DNA of 64,000 bases. It comes from Prevotella sp. GTDB taxonomy: Bacteria > Bacteroidota > Bacteroidia > Bacteroidales > Bacteroidaceae. The position numbers were made by a program, and so were the translations under genes. The stretch is taken from NCBI GenBank assembly GCA_024688365.1, contig JAILEG010000014.1, positions 62,001 to 126,000 on the forward strand. The letters are read 5' to 3'. The notes under the pieces are model-generated. The model had not been told where the DNA came from and made no database searches. It saw only the letters and a list, made by a program, of their open reading frames with translations. Shown piece by piece: positions 18,078 to 27,110 of the stretch (its first letter is position 1; the number at the start of each line of letters is the position of its first letter).

Positions 18078-18845
18078 ATGCAACGATATTTTATCACCCT
18101 TTCATACGATGGGACAGCTTACCACGGCTGGCAGGTCCAGCCTAACGGTATCTCTGTGCAGGAAGTTCTGGAGCGTGCGCTGTCTACCTTGCTGCGGGAG
18201 CCTGTAGCCGTGACAGGAGCAGGGCGTACCGATGCCGGTGTGCATGGACGCATGATGGTGGCGCATTTTGACACGGCTCAAGCCATTGACTGTGCCCAGC
18301 TGACTTATAAGGTCAACCGGTTGCTGCCGCGTGACATCTCTGTCAGCAGGATCAAGGCGGTGGATGGTGAGCTTCATGCCCGCTTCTCCGCCACATCACG
18401 CACCTACCATTACTATATACATACGGGCAAGCAGCCTTTTTCACGTCACTATTCATGCGAGATACGTTATCCGCTCGACTTTGACAGCATGAATGAGGCG
18501 GCAGCATATCTGATAGGCGAGAAGGATTTCAAGTGTTTCTGCAAGGCAGGGGCTGACGTGAAGACCACTATCTGCCGGCTGACTGAGGCACGGTGGATGT
18601 CCTGCCGGTCAGAGCTGGCCTTGCCGATGGAGGATAAAGGAACTGTGGCAGACTGGTGCTTTGTCATCACAGCCAACCGTTTTCTTAGAAACATGGTGCG
18701 GGCTGTTGTAGGGACACTCATAGATGTAGGCCGTGGCCGCCTTGCGCTGGATGATTTCAAGAGGATTGTCGACAATGGAACACGGAGTGATGCGGGTGAG
18801 AGCATGCCGGGCAACGCGCTATTCCTGTGGAATATAAAATATTAA
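18078..18845 (+). CDS. truA: tRNA pseudouridine(38-40) synthase TruA
   Basis: A 255-residue enzyme that isomerises uridines 38-40 of the anticodon arm. The catalytic Asp is in GAGRTDAGVHGRMMVAHFD (about residue 52). RTYHYYIHTG and the C-terminal FLRNMVRAVVGTLIDVGRG are family signatures. The ATG at 18078 is chosen over an in-frame TTG at 18066. A TAACTTTG -7-like box at 18061-18068 ends only 9 nt before it, so a near-leaderless secondary mRNA is possible. It is in line with comEC and the EamA transporter (13-nt gap). Confidence 0.96.
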   Translation: MQRYFITLSYDGTAYHGWQVQPNGISVQEVLERALSTLLREPVAVTGAGRTDAGVHGRMMVAHFDTAQAIDCAQLTYKVNRLLPRDISVSRIKAVDGELHARFSATSRTYHYYIHTGKQPFSRHYSCEIRYPLDFDSMNEAAAYLIGEKDFKCFCKAGADVKTTICRLTEARWMSCRSELALPMEDKGTVADWCFVITANRFLRNMVRAVVGTLIDVGRGRLALDDFKRIVDNGTRSDAGESMPGNALFLWNIKY

Positions 18846-18858
18846 GAGACGGGCAATC

Positions 18859-19785
18859 ATGTGGATTCTCTTGGCTTTTGTCTCGGCTGCGTTGCTGGGA
18901 CTCTATGATACATCGAAGAAGTATTCGCTTCGGGGCAATGATGTCATTCCGGTCTTGTTCCTCAATACTCTTTTCTGTTCTGCCATCTTCCTGCCGCTTA
19001 TCTTGCTTTCACAGTACACTGGTCTGCTTGATGGGAGTCTTTTCTATGTAGGTTCGGGCGGATGGGATATGCATCGCTGGATAATCCTGAAGAGCAGCAT
19101 CGTGTTGCTGTCATGGGTGTTTGGCTACTTTGCCATAGCCCATCTTCCACTGACCATTGTCGGCCCTGTCAATGCCACACGTCCGGTGATGACACTTGTA
19201 GGGGCTATGATTGTGTTTGGCGAGCGGCTGAACGGCTGGCAATGGGCGGGAGTAAGTCTTGCCGTCATATCTCTTTTCCTCTTGGCGCGGAGTGGCAGGA
19301 AGGAGGGGATAGACTTCCGGCATGACAAATGGATATTCTTTCTCGTGATGGCGGCACTGTTGGGGACTTGCAGCGGTCTGCTTGACAAATACCTGATGGC
19401 AGACCCGGCGGAGGGAGGAGTGGGGCTTGACCGCATGATGGCACAGAGCTGGTACAATATCTATCAGTGCCTGATGATGGGAGTTGTTCTCTTTATTTAT
19501 GCAGCCCGCCGCCATAGACGTGAAGAAGGCACTGTGGTTTTTACCTGGAGATGGTCAGTAATACTTATTTCCGTGTTCCTCTCAATGGCCGACTTTGTCT
19601 ACTTCTATGCCCTTTCCCTACCTGGTGCCATGATTTCCATCGTCTCGATGGTAAGGCGAGGTTCAGTCATAGTCTCTTTCCTGTGTGGTGCCATACTGTT
19701 CAAGGAGAAGAACCTGAAGGCGAAGGGGCTTGATTTGTGTCTCGTTCTTTTGGGCATGATATTCTTATGGATAGGCTCGCATTGA
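18859..19785 (+). CDS. EamA/DMT-superfamily transporter
   Basis: A 308-residue inner-membrane protein with about ten hydrophobic helices in two EamA-like halves, beginning MWILLAFVSAALLGLYDTSKKYSLRG. PLTIVGPVNATRPVMTLVGA in the first half and SLPGAMISIVSMVRRGSVIV in the second are the paired helix 3-4 segments typical of drug/metabolite transporters. The substrate cannot be inferred. It sits 13 nt behind truA. Confidence 0.85.
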   Translation: MWILLAFVSAALLGLYDTSKKYSLRGNDVIPVLFLNTLFCSAIFLPLILLSQYTGLLDGSLFYVGSGGWDMHRWIILKSSIVLLSWVFGYFAIAHLPLTIVGPVNATRPVMTLVGAMIVFGERLNGWQWAGVSLAVISLFLLARSGRKEGIDFRHDKWIFFLVMAALLGTCSGLLDKYLMADPAEGGVGLDRMMAQSWYNIYQCLMMGVVLFIYAARRHRREEGTVVFTWRWSVILISVFLSMADFVYFYALSLPGAMISIVSMVRRGSVIVSFLCGAILFKEKNLKAKGLDLCLVLLGMIFLWIGSH

Positions 19786-19839
19786 CGCAATATGTGAGTT
19801 TGAATTTGCTCTGATTTGTTAAGATAAACAGGAAAATCC

Positions 19840-19870
19840 TTTGACAGTTGATGATAAATTGCTATATTTG
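19840..19870 (+). promoter_or_regulatory. Promoter of dapA
   Basis: TTTG (19840-19843), a 19-bp spacer and TATATTTG (19863-19870) fit the consensus. The leader to the ATG at 19971 is about 95 nt, longer than for other genes here. It contains the short palindrome GTCTTTTAAGAC but no lysine-riboswitch-like structure that I recognise. Confidence 0.65.
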
Positions 19871-19970
19871 CAACGAGATTGAAAGTAGCATCATTGAAAG
19901 AAATTATAGAGGACTTGGCATGCAGCACATTAGGAAAAGTCTGTTGTGAGTCTTTTAAGACGATATTATT

Positions 19971-20855
19971 ATGCAGAATGTTTTTCATGGATTGGGAATC
20001 GCATTGATAACCCCTTTTAAAAGCGATGGTAGTGTTGACTATGAGGCATTGGTGAATCTGGTTGAATATCAGCTGGATAATGGTGCCGACTTCTTCTGTA
20101 TCCTGGCAACGACGGGTGAGACTCCATGCCTGTCAGTTGAGGAGAAGGATGAGCTGACAGCAACCATCAAGCGTGTCGTCAACGGGAGGGTGCCCATCCT
20201 CAAATACTGTGGGGGCAACAATACGGCTGCGGTTGTCGAGGAGATAAAGAGAAGCGACTGGAGTGGCATTGACGGAATCCTCAGCATCTGCCCCTATTAC
20301 AATAAACCGAGCCAGGAGGGTCTCTACCAGCACTTCCGAGCCATTGCCCAGGCAAGCCCACTGCCAATTGTCATGTATAATGTTCCTGGGCGGACAGGCA
20401 TTAATATGACAGCAGAGACGACAGTCCGCATAGCTTCCGAGTTTACGAATGTTGTTGCAATCAAGGAGGCTTCGGGGAGTCTGGAGCAGGTGGATGAGAT
20501 TATCAAGAACAAGCCCAAGCATTTTGAGGTCATCAGCGGTGACGATGCACTCACTTTCCCGATGATTGCCAGTGGGGCGGTGGGGGTCATCTCCGTTATT
20601 GGCAATGCCCTGCCGAAGGAGTTCTCACGGATGATCCGGCTGGAGTTCAATGGGGAGTATGAGCCAGCCCGCAAAATCCACCACCAGTTCACAGAACTCT
20701 ATAAGCTCCTTTTCGTTGATGGCAACCCTGCAGGATGCAAGGCCCTGCTGAACGATATGGGCATGATAGAGAATGTGTTGCGCCTGCCGCTGGTGCCGAC
20801 CCGTATTGAGACAAAACAGAAGATGAATGAGATTCTCAAAGGTCTGAGAATCTGA
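19971..20855 (+). CDS. dapA: 4-hydroxy-tetrahydrodipicolinate synthase
   Basis: A 294-residue TIM-barrel aldolase that condenses pyruvate with aspartate semialdehyde, the committed step to diaminopimelate and lysine. Thr-Thr in LATTGETPCLS, the tyrosine of IVMYNVPGRTGINM and the Schiff-base lysine in VVAIKEASGSL are all in place. It has its own promoter. The other lysine genes in the window (lysC, lysA) lie 26 kb away on the other strand. Downstream are intergenic repeat copy 2 and the convergent asparaginase gene. Confidence 0.97.
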   Translation: MQNVFHGLGIALITPFKSDGSVDYEALVNLVEYQLDNGADFFCILATTGETPCLSVEEKDELTATIKRVVNGRVPILKYCGGNNTAAVVEEIKRSDWSGIDGILSICPYYNKPSQEGLYQHFRAIAQASPLPIVMYNVPGRTGINMTAETTVRIASEFTNVVAIKEASGSLEQVDEIIKNKPKHFEVISGDDALTFPMIASGAVGVISVIGNALPKEFSRMIRLEFNGEYEPARKIHHQFTELYKLLFVDGNPAGCKALLNDMGMIENVLRLPLVPTRIETKQKMNEILKGLRI

Positions 20856-20939
20856 CAGGGTACATTCAGTCAGCTTCCATCGTGCCTTTGCTGGCTTTCT
20901 GCAAAACAGGTCATCAACTGGCAGAAGACAACCAGTGCG

Positions 20940-21014
20940 GAAGTACCGGAATACTTTATGAGAAGTATTCCGGTACTTCATTTGCAATACTCCAGTACTT
21001 TGCGTGAAGTACTG
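20940..21014 (+). repeat. Intergenic structured repeat, copy 2
   Basis: A perfect 17-bp stem (20940-20956 with 20963-20979, loop TATGAG) overlaps the core TACTTCATTTGCAATACT at 20974-20991. After 3 nt comes the small hairpin CAGTACTT-TGCGTG-AAGTACTG (20993-21014). It lies between convergent dapA and the asparaginase gene; no T-run follows either stem. Confidence 0.8.
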
Positions 21015-21042
21015 AGCCAGTTGGCCCAGGTCGATGTTTCCA

Positions 21043-22077
21043 TCAGCGTGTTATTTCGCCAGCAATGGAGCGGTTCATGTATTTTCTTATGATGTTTGGG
21101 TCGCTGTAAAGCGCCTGGAGGTACATGAGTTTCGTGACGGCTGCCTCTACGGTGCTGTCATAGCCACTGATCACCCCTGCGTCCTTAAGCTGATAGCCAG
21201 TGTCGTATCGGTTCATCTCAACCTGTCCGCTGATACATTGGCTGATGTTCACCACAACGACTCCCCTGTAGGAAGCCTCCTTCAGAATCTTCATGAGCCA
21301 CGGTTTCTGTGGAGCATTGCCGCTGCCGAAGGACCGCATCACAATGCTGCGCAGTTCAGGTGCGTCCAATACATGATGAATCAGATGCTCCTCTATGCCA
21401 GGGAACAAAGAGAAGATGATGACGTTACTGTCGAGCGCTGTGTGTGGTACCATCGGATGGCTGAAGTTGGGCTTCAGGATGTGATGCTCATGAAATGTGA
21501 AGTTGACTCCAGCCTCGCATAGATGTGGATAGTTGAAGGAGTCAAAGGCATTGAACTCATCCGCGTTCTGCTTAGTTGAGCGGTTGCCCCGAAGTAGGTG
21601 GCCGCTGAAGTAGATGCATACCTCGGGGACAACCGGTGTCCCATCGGCATGGTGAGCAGAGGCAAGCTCAATGCTGGTCATGAGGTTCTCTTTTCCGTCT
21701 GTGCGCAGCTGTCCGATAGGGAGTTGGGAACCAGTGAGGATGATGGGCTTGGTAAGGTTCTCAAACATGAAGGAAAGGGCTGAGGCTGTGTAGGCCATAG
21801 TGTCAGTGCCATGAAGAATGACGAAACCATCATAGTCATGATAGCGGCTGGATACTGTTCTCACGAGTTGTGCCCAGAAATGCGGTGTCATGTCAGACGA
21901 GTCAATCGCAGGAGTAAACTGGTAGGTATCCACCTCAGTGGGTATGAGCCTGAATTCGGGCACATTGTCAACGAGATGGTTGAAGTCAAGAGGCTCCAAT
22001 GCCCCTGTCCGTGGGTTGCGCCCCATTCCGATGGTTCCGCCGGTGTATATAAGCAGTACTTTATTCGTCCTATTCAT
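21043..22077 (-). CDS. ansA: Type I (cytoplasmic) L-asparaginase
   Basis: A 344-residue asparaginase hydrolysing asparagine to aspartate and ammonia. The first catalytic threonine is in IYTGGTIGMGRNP (about residue 15), and the second triad is in VILHGTDTMAYTASALSFM. There is no signal peptide, consistent with the cytoplasmic type I enzyme. A minus-strand TATCTTTG box lies at 22105-22098, 20 nt before the ATG. It diverges from the polysaccharide-export gene. Confidence 0.94.
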   Translation of the reverse strand: MNRTNKVLLIYTGGTIGMGRNPRTGALEPLDFNHLVDNVPEFRLIPTEVDTYQFTPAIDSSDMTPHFWAQLVRTVSSRYHDYDGFVILHGTDTMAYTASALSFMFENLTKPIILTGSQLPIGQLRTDGKENLMTSIELASAHHADGTPVVPEVCIYFSGHLLRGNRSTKQNADEFNAFDSFNYPHLCEAGVNFTFHEHHILKPNFSHPMVPHTALDSNVIIFSLFPGIEEHLIHHVLDAPELRSIVMRSFGSGNAPQKPWLMKILKEASYRGVVVVNISQCISGQVEMNRYDTGYQLKDAGVISGYDSTVEAAVTKLMYLQALYSDPNIIRKYMNRSIAGEITR

Positions 22078-22212
22078 ACGAGTCTGTTTTTATTTTGCAA
22101 AGATAATAAAAACCATCAATTCTTTTCCTAATAACTCTTTGTAATTTTAAATATGATAAGTTGTTTGTAGGCGTGTTCTGAAAATGAGGAAAGATAAAAA
22201 ACGTCTATTCGC

Positions 22213-22243
22213 TTGTTGTTCTCAAAAATTAATCGTATTTTTG
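22213..22243 (+). promoter_or_regulatory. Promoter of the polysaccharide-export lipoprotein gene
   Basis: TTG at 22213-22215 (or 22216-22218) and TATTTTTG at 22236-22243 are spaced 20 (or 17) bp. The ATG at 22285 is 41 nt downstream. This excludes the earlier TTG at 22213 as a translation start. Confidence 0.6.
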
Positions 22244-22284
22244 CACAAATTTATGTCGATAATAGATTTCACGCTATTGCTAAA

Positions 22285-23085
22285 ATGAGAAAAATTATTT
22301 ATTCTTTCATAGCTACGGCTATGATTATGTTTATGGCAGGCTGTGGCTCAAGTAAGGATGTTCCTTACTTCACGAACATTGACTCAATAAGTCTGGCTGC
22401 TTCGCGCGGTTTGTTTGATGCCCGTATCATGCCGAAAGACGAATTAACCATTACAGTAAACACCACTGATCCTGAAGCTTCTGCGCCATTCAATCTGCAA
22501 GTGCGTAACCAGTTGGGCTCAGGACGGCAGATAAGTTCTGGTGGCGGTTCTCTGCAGGGGTATCTTGTTGACAATACTGGGTTTATCAACTTCCCTATTA
22601 TTGGTAAGATCCACGTAGGCGGGCTGACGAAGAGTGAGTGTGAAGACTTGATTAAGAGCAAAATTCAGCCTTATCTGGCACGTACGGAGAATCCTATAGT
22701 AACAGTCCGTATGAGCAGCTATCGTATTACTGTCACGGGTGAGGTTGGCCATCCTGGTGTCATCCCGGTTTCTACTGAGAAGATCAGCGTGATGGAGGCC
22801 TTGGCACAGGCTGGTGACTTGACCATCTATGGCAAACGCGACAACATCATGTTGATTCGTGAGGATGCAATGGGTGAGAAACATTCGGTGCGCCTGAATC
22901 TCAATGATGCTAACCTTATCAACTCGCCATACTATTATCTTCAGCAGAATGATATTCTGTATGTTGAGCCGAACAGTGTAAAGGCAAAGAACTCAGGTAT
23001 AGGCAGCTCTACGACCATTTGGTTCTCCTTCATTGGCATCGTGACATCGGTAGCATCTTTGCTGGTAAACGTTTTGAGAAACTAA
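22285..23085 (+). CDS. Polysaccharide biosynthesis/export outer-membrane lipoprotein (Wza-like)
   Basis: A 266-residue lipoprotein; the signal peptide ends at lipobox MAGC (Cys21). An N-terminal Poly_export domain (MPKDELTITVNTTDPEA) is followed by SLBB-like beta-grasp segments (YRITVTGEVGHPGVIPV and KISVMEALAQAGDLTIYGKR). A C-terminal hydrophobic segment (TTIWFSFIGIVTSVASLLVN) is consistent with the outer-membrane helix of Wza. It is expected to form the exit channel for capsule or exopolysaccharide. No Wzc, Wzx, Wzy or glycosyltransferase gene is adjacent; glmS is next, so it looks like an orphan here. Confidence 0.88.
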   Translation: MRKIIYSFIATAMIMFMAGCGSSKDVPYFTNIDSISLAASRGLFDARIMPKDELTITVNTTDPEASAPFNLQVRNQLGSGRQISSGGGSLQGYLVDNTGFINFPIIGKIHVGGLTKSECEDLIKSKIQPYLARTENPIVTVRMSSYRITVTGEVGHPGVIPVSTEKISVMEALAQAGDLTIYGKRDNIMLIREDAMGEKHSVRLNLNDANLINSPYYYLQQNDILYVEPNSVKAKNSGIGSSTTIWFSFIGIVTSVASLLVNVLRN

Positions 23086-23136
23086 CATTCATCTTTACGG
23101 CAGGGTTAGATTCTGCCTTGAAGTTTCTGATAATTG

Positions 23137-23220
23137 AAATGGGAATATTCTATGACATCATATCTTGTAGTACCGTCAGGTATGGACAGAAAAGAGAGAG
23201 GTGCGTGGATATTCCCATTT
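23137..23220 (+). other. 12-bp inverted repeat in the glmS leader
   Basis: AAATGGGAATAT (23137-23148) is repeated inverted at 23209-23220, enclosing 60 nt and ending 31 nt before the glmS ATG. It could fold the leader mRNA or mark a regulatory element. No glmS-ribozyme core is recognised. Confidence 0.4.
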
Positions 23221-23251
23221 GCGTGTTTAAAAATACAAGGAATATACTTAT

Positions 23252-25099
23252 ATGTGTGGTATTGTAGGATACATTGGGACTAAGCGTGAGGCTTATCCCA
23301 TTCTGATAAAAGGGTTGAAGCGTCTTGAATACAGGGGATATGACAGTGCGGGCGTTGCACTGATAAATGATGACAGCAGTCTGAATGTATATAAGACAAA
23401 AGGAAAGGTTGCTGATTTGGAGAGCTATTGCTCTGATAAGAATATAACCGGAAACATAGGTATAGCCCACACCCGTTGGGCAACGCATGGCGAGCCGTCA
23501 TCCGTCAATGCACACCCACACTACTCACAGTCGAGGAATCTGGCAATTATTCATAATGGGATTATAGAGAACTATGCTGAAATCAAGCATAATCTCATAG
23601 AGAAAGGGGTTGAGTTCCAGTCAGAGACTGATACCGAGGTGCTGGTGCAGTTGATTGACTATATCCAGACAAAGAAAAACCTCAGTCTTCTGATGGCGGT
23701 TCAGGTTGCCCTTCATCAGGTTATCGGTGCTTATGCCATAGCATTGCTTGATAAGCGCAACCCTGATACCATCATTGCCGCACGTAAACAAAGCCCACTG
23801 GTCGTAGGTATTGGTGACGGAGAATTCTTCCTGGGATCAGATGCCAGCCCGATTATCGAGTACACAGACAAAGTGGTTTATTTGGATGACGGAAACATTG
23901 CTGTCATGAAATTGGGCGAGGATCTCAAGGTTGTCAATATCCTCAATGAAGAACTTTCGCCAGAGGTGAAGACGGTGGATATTAATTTAGGTCAGATAGA
24001 GAAAGGCGGCTATCCCCATTTCATGCTGAAGGAGATTTTTGAGCAGCCGGAATGTCTGACCAACTGTATGCGTGGCCGTATTAACGTTGACCATGACCAA
24101 GTCACCTTGAGCGCACTGATAGACTATCGTAGCAAGTTGCTCAATGCCAAGCGTATTATTATTGTCGCCTGTGGTACCAGCTGGCATGCGGGCTTGATAG
24201 GCAAGCAGACGATAGAGACATTCTGTCGGATTCCTGTTGAGGTTGAATATGCCAGTGAGTTCCGCTATCGTAATCCCGTTGTCACTGACAGCGATGTCGT
24301 CATAGCTCTCTCCCAAAGTGGGGAGACAGCCGACACGTTGGCTGCGGTAGAGCTGGCAAAGTCTAAGGGGGCTTTTATCTATGGTATATGTAATGCCATA
24401 GGTTCCAGTATCCCGCGTGCCACCGACACCGGTACCTATATCCACGTCGGTCCGGAGATTGGGGTCGCGTCAACCAAGGCTTTCACAGGTCAGGTCACAG
24501 TCTTGACAATGTTTGCTTTGGCTTTGGCAAATGCCAAAGGTACGGTCAGCCATGATGAATATGTAAGGACGGTCGAGGGACTGGCAAGGATTCCTGAAAT
24601 GATCAAGGAGGTCTTAAAGGTTAACGACCAGGTAGCTGATATGGCACGTACCTTCACCTATGCCCGCAACTTCCTCTATTTAGGCCGTGGATTCAGCTAT
24701 CCAGTAGCCTTGGAAGGTGCGTTGAAGCTGAAGGAAATATCCTATATCCATGCAGAGGGCTATCCGGCAGCAGAGATGAAACATGGACCTATCGCACTGA
24801 TAGACTCTGACATGCCTGTTGTCGCCATCGCCACACACAACGGAATGTATGAGAAGGTGCGTAGCAATATTCAGGAGATAAAGGCCCGGCAGGGCAGAGT
24901 GATAGCCCTGGTCTCAAAGGGTGATACGACAATTTCCAAGATTGCCGATTCCGTAATAGAACTGCCTGACACAATGGAATGTCTTGAGCCTCTCGTGGCA
25001 ACGATACCATTGCAGCTGCTGGCTTATCACATAGCAGTCTGCAAGGGCAAGGATGTTGATCAGCCCCGCAACCTTGCCAAGTCGGTGACAGTGGAGTAA
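23252..25099 (+). CDS. glmS: Glutamine--fructose-6-phosphate aminotransferase (isomerizing)
   Basis: A 615-residue two-domain enzyme that makes glucosamine-6-phosphate for peptidoglycan, LPS and glycans. The N-terminal class II glutaminase opens MCGIVGYIG with catalytic Cys2, and RWATHGEPS is present. The isomerase part has two SIS domains (IIIVACGTSWHAG, ALSQSGETADTLAA, GRGFSYPVALEGALKLKEISY) and ends DQPRNLAKSVTVE, the standard C-terminus with the Schiff-base lysine. It leads a run of glutamine-amide enzymes with purF, carA and carB, with a 57-nt gap to purF. Confidence 0.97.
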   Translation: MCGIVGYIGTKREAYPILIKGLKRLEYRGYDSAGVALINDDSSLNVYKTKGKVADLESYCSDKNITGNIGIAHTRWATHGEPSSVNAHPHYSQSRNLAIIHNGIIENYAEIKHNLIEKGVEFQSETDTEVLVQLIDYIQTKKNLSLLMAVQVALHQVIGAYAIALLDKRNPDTIIAARKQSPLVVGIGDGEFFLGSDASPIIEYTDKVVYLDDGNIAVMKLGEDLKVVNILNEELSPEVKTVDINLGQIEKGGYPHFMLKEIFEQPECLTNCMRGRINVDHDQVTLSALIDYRSKLLNAKRIIIVACGTSWHAGLIGKQTIETFCRIPVEVEYASEFRYRNPVVTDSDVVIALSQSGETADTLAAVELAKSKGAFIYGICNAIGSSIPRATDTGTYIHVGPEIGVASTKAFTGQVTVLTMFALALANAKGTVSHDEYVRTVEGLARIPEMIKEVLKVNDQVADMARTFTYARNFLYLGRGFSYPVALEGALKLKEISYIHAEGYPAAEMKHGPIALIDSDMPVVAIATHNGMYEKVRSNIQEIKARQGRVIALVSKGDTTISKIADSVIELPDTMECLEPLVATIPLQLLAYHIAVCKGKDVDQPRNLAKSVTVE

Positions 25100-25156
25100 A
25101 TGAAAGAAAGAACAAGAGTACATAAAGTGGTAAAAGACTGACAAGAAACCTTATCA

Positions 25157-27058
25157 ATGGAAAAGAACATTCATGAAGACTGCGGAGTGGCAATGATCCG
25201 ATTGCTGAAGCCGTTGGAGTATTATCAGGAGAAATATGGAACCTGGATGTATGCGCTGAATAAACTCTATCTTATGATGGAGAAGCAGCATAACCGTGGT
25301 CAGGAGGGAGCCGGCATCGCCTCGGTGAAGCTCTTTTCCGAGCCGGGCAATGAATACATGTTCCGTGAGCGGGCAGAAGGAAAGAATGCCGTGACGGAAA
25401 TATTCGGCAACGTTCACAAGCGTTATAAGGACTTCTCGCAAGAGGAGGTGTCTGATGTGTCTTTTGCTAAAGATAACCTGCCCTTTGCGGGCGAGCTTTA
25501 TATGGGCCACCTCCGGTACTCCACTACCGGCAAGAGTGGCCTTTCTTATGTTCATCCGTTTCTGCGGAGGAATAACTGGAAGGCAAAGAATCTCTGCATG
25601 TGTGGCAATTTCAATATGACTAATATTGGAGACATCTTTGAGAAGCTGACCGATCAGGGACAATGCCCACGTATTTACAGTGATACCTATCTCCTGTTGG
25701 AGCTGATGGGGCACAGACTTGACCGTGAGGTGGAGCGGAACTTTGTAGAGGCACAGAAGAGAGGACTTGAGAAACGTGCGGTTACAGAATATATAGAGGA
25801 GAATGTCCAGATGAGTAATGTACTCAAGACCACAATGACTGATTTTGATGGCGGTTATGTCATCTGCGGCCTGACGGGGTCAGGTGAGATGTTCTCCATT
25901 CGCGACCCGTGGGCTATCCGTCCGGCTTTCTATTACAAGAATGACGAGATTGTCGTGCTTGCCAGTGAGCGCCCTGTCTTGCAAACGACATTCGATCTTG
26001 AGTGTGAGGATATTCGGGAACTGATGCCGGGACAGGCTCTTATAGTCAACAAGCGAGGAGAGTGCTCCCTTCAGCAGATTCTGGAGCCGAAGGGAAATGC
26101 TGCCTGCTCCTTTGAGCGCATATACTTCTCCCGTGGCTCTGACCGTGATATTTACAAAGAGCGTGAGAAATTAGGACAGCAACTCACCGAACCGGTCCTG
26201 AAGGCTGTTGACTATGACACAAGCCATACCGTCCTCTCATTCATCCCAAACACGGCTGAGGTGGCTTTCTATGGCCTGATACATGGTTTCAAGGCATGGC
26301 TGGATGCTCGGAAAGTGGAACAGCTCTCAGCATTGGGTGAGAAGCCTTCTCCTGAAGAGTTCTATCGGATAATCCATCAGGATGTCCGGTCGGAGAAGGT
26401 TGCATGGAAGGATATCAAGCTTCGTACTTTTATCACGGAGGGTAACTCACGTAATGACCTTGCCTCGCACGTATATGATATAACCTACGAGTGTATCAAT
26501 CCACAAGAGGACAATTTGGTCATCATTGACGACTCTATTGTCCGTGGCACAACGCTCAAGGAGAGTATACTCCGTATCCTTGACCGACTGCATCCAAAGA
26601 AGATTGTTGTAGTCTCAAGTGCGCCACAGATCCGTTATCCTGACTATTACGGCATTGACATGCCTCGGCTGGAGGAGTTCTGTGTCTTCCGTGCGACAAT
26701 AGCGTTGATAAAGGAACGTCACATGGACGACCTGCTCAGTCAGGTGTATGAAGCATGCAAGAATGAGGTCGTAAAGCCTAAGGGTGAACCAATAGCTAAT
26801 GCCGTGCGTGCGGTCTACTCACCTTTTATGGTGGAGGAGATTAACCGGAAAATTGTTGAGATGCTACGTCCGGACGGGATGACGACTCCTGTAGAATTGG
26901 TCTACCAAAGTGTTGAAGGACTGCATGAGGCAATTCCCAACCATAAGGGAGACTGGTACTTCACGGGCAATTATCCTACACCAGGTGGCATGAGGCTTGT
27001 CAACCAGGCTTTCATCAACTATTATGAACACGTGCATCAGCATGCAGGTGAGGCATGA
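25157..27058 (+). CDS. purF: Amidophosphoribosyltransferase-like class II glutamine amidotransferase (long form)
   Basis: A 633-residue protein, about 130-160 residues longer than ordinary PurF. The glutaminase domain begins with a short propeptide-like stretch, MEKNIHED, before the probable nucleophile Cys9 (HEDCGVAMI), and HNRGQEGAGIA and GHLRYSTTGKSG are present. The PRPP site is LVIIDDSIVRGTTLKESI (about residues 450-468). Extra length sits in the glutaminase half and the C-terminus. The standard reaction converts PRPP and glutamine to phosphoribosylamine, the first step of purine synthesis. Similar long forms occur in Bacteroidota beside ordinary PurF, so it could be a second, specialised copy. 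Confidence 0.85.
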   Translation: MEKNIHEDCGVAMIRLLKPLEYYQEKYGTWMYALNKLYLMMEKQHNRGQEGAGIASVKLFSEPGNEYMFRERAEGKNAVTEIFGNVHKRYKDFSQEEVSDVSFAKDNLPFAGELYMGHLRYSTTGKSGLSYVHPFLRRNNWKAKNLCMCGNFNMTNIGDIFEKLTDQGQCPRIYSDTYLLLELMGHRLDREVERNFVEAQKRGLEKRAVTEYIEENVQMSNVLKTTMTDFDGGYVICGLTGSGEMFSIRDPWAIRPAFYYKNDEIVVLASERPVLQTTFDLECEDIRELMPGQALIVNKRGECSLQQILEPKGNAACSFERIYFSRGSDRDIYKEREKLGQQLTEPVLKAVDYDTSHTVLSFIPNTAEVAFYGLIHGFKAWLDARKVEQLSALGEKPSPEEFYRIIHQDVRSEKVAWKDIKLRTFITEGNSRNDLASHVYDITYECINPQEDNLVIIDDSIVRGTTLKESILRILDRLHPKKIVVVSSAPQIRYPDYYGIDMPRLEEFCVFRATIALIKERHMDDLLSQVYEACKNEVVKPKGEPIANAVRAVYSPFMVEEINRKIVEMLRPDGMTTPVELVYQSVEGLHEAIPNHKGDWYFTGNYPTPGGMRLVNQAFINYYEHVHQHAGEA

Positions 27059-27110
27059 TGACCTATATACAATAAACGAAGAATCAACCCAACAATATAC
27101 TATAAGAATA

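Noticed and set aside
19871..19970. Lysine riboswitch before dapA
   Set aside because: The leader of about 95 nt is too short and lacks the multi-helix structure of a lysine riboswitch.
23086..23251. glmS ribozyme or similar metabolite-sensing element in the glmS leader
   Set aside because: The space is small and shows only a 12-bp inverted repeat; no ribozyme core pairing is recognisable, and this element is known mainly from Firmicutes.
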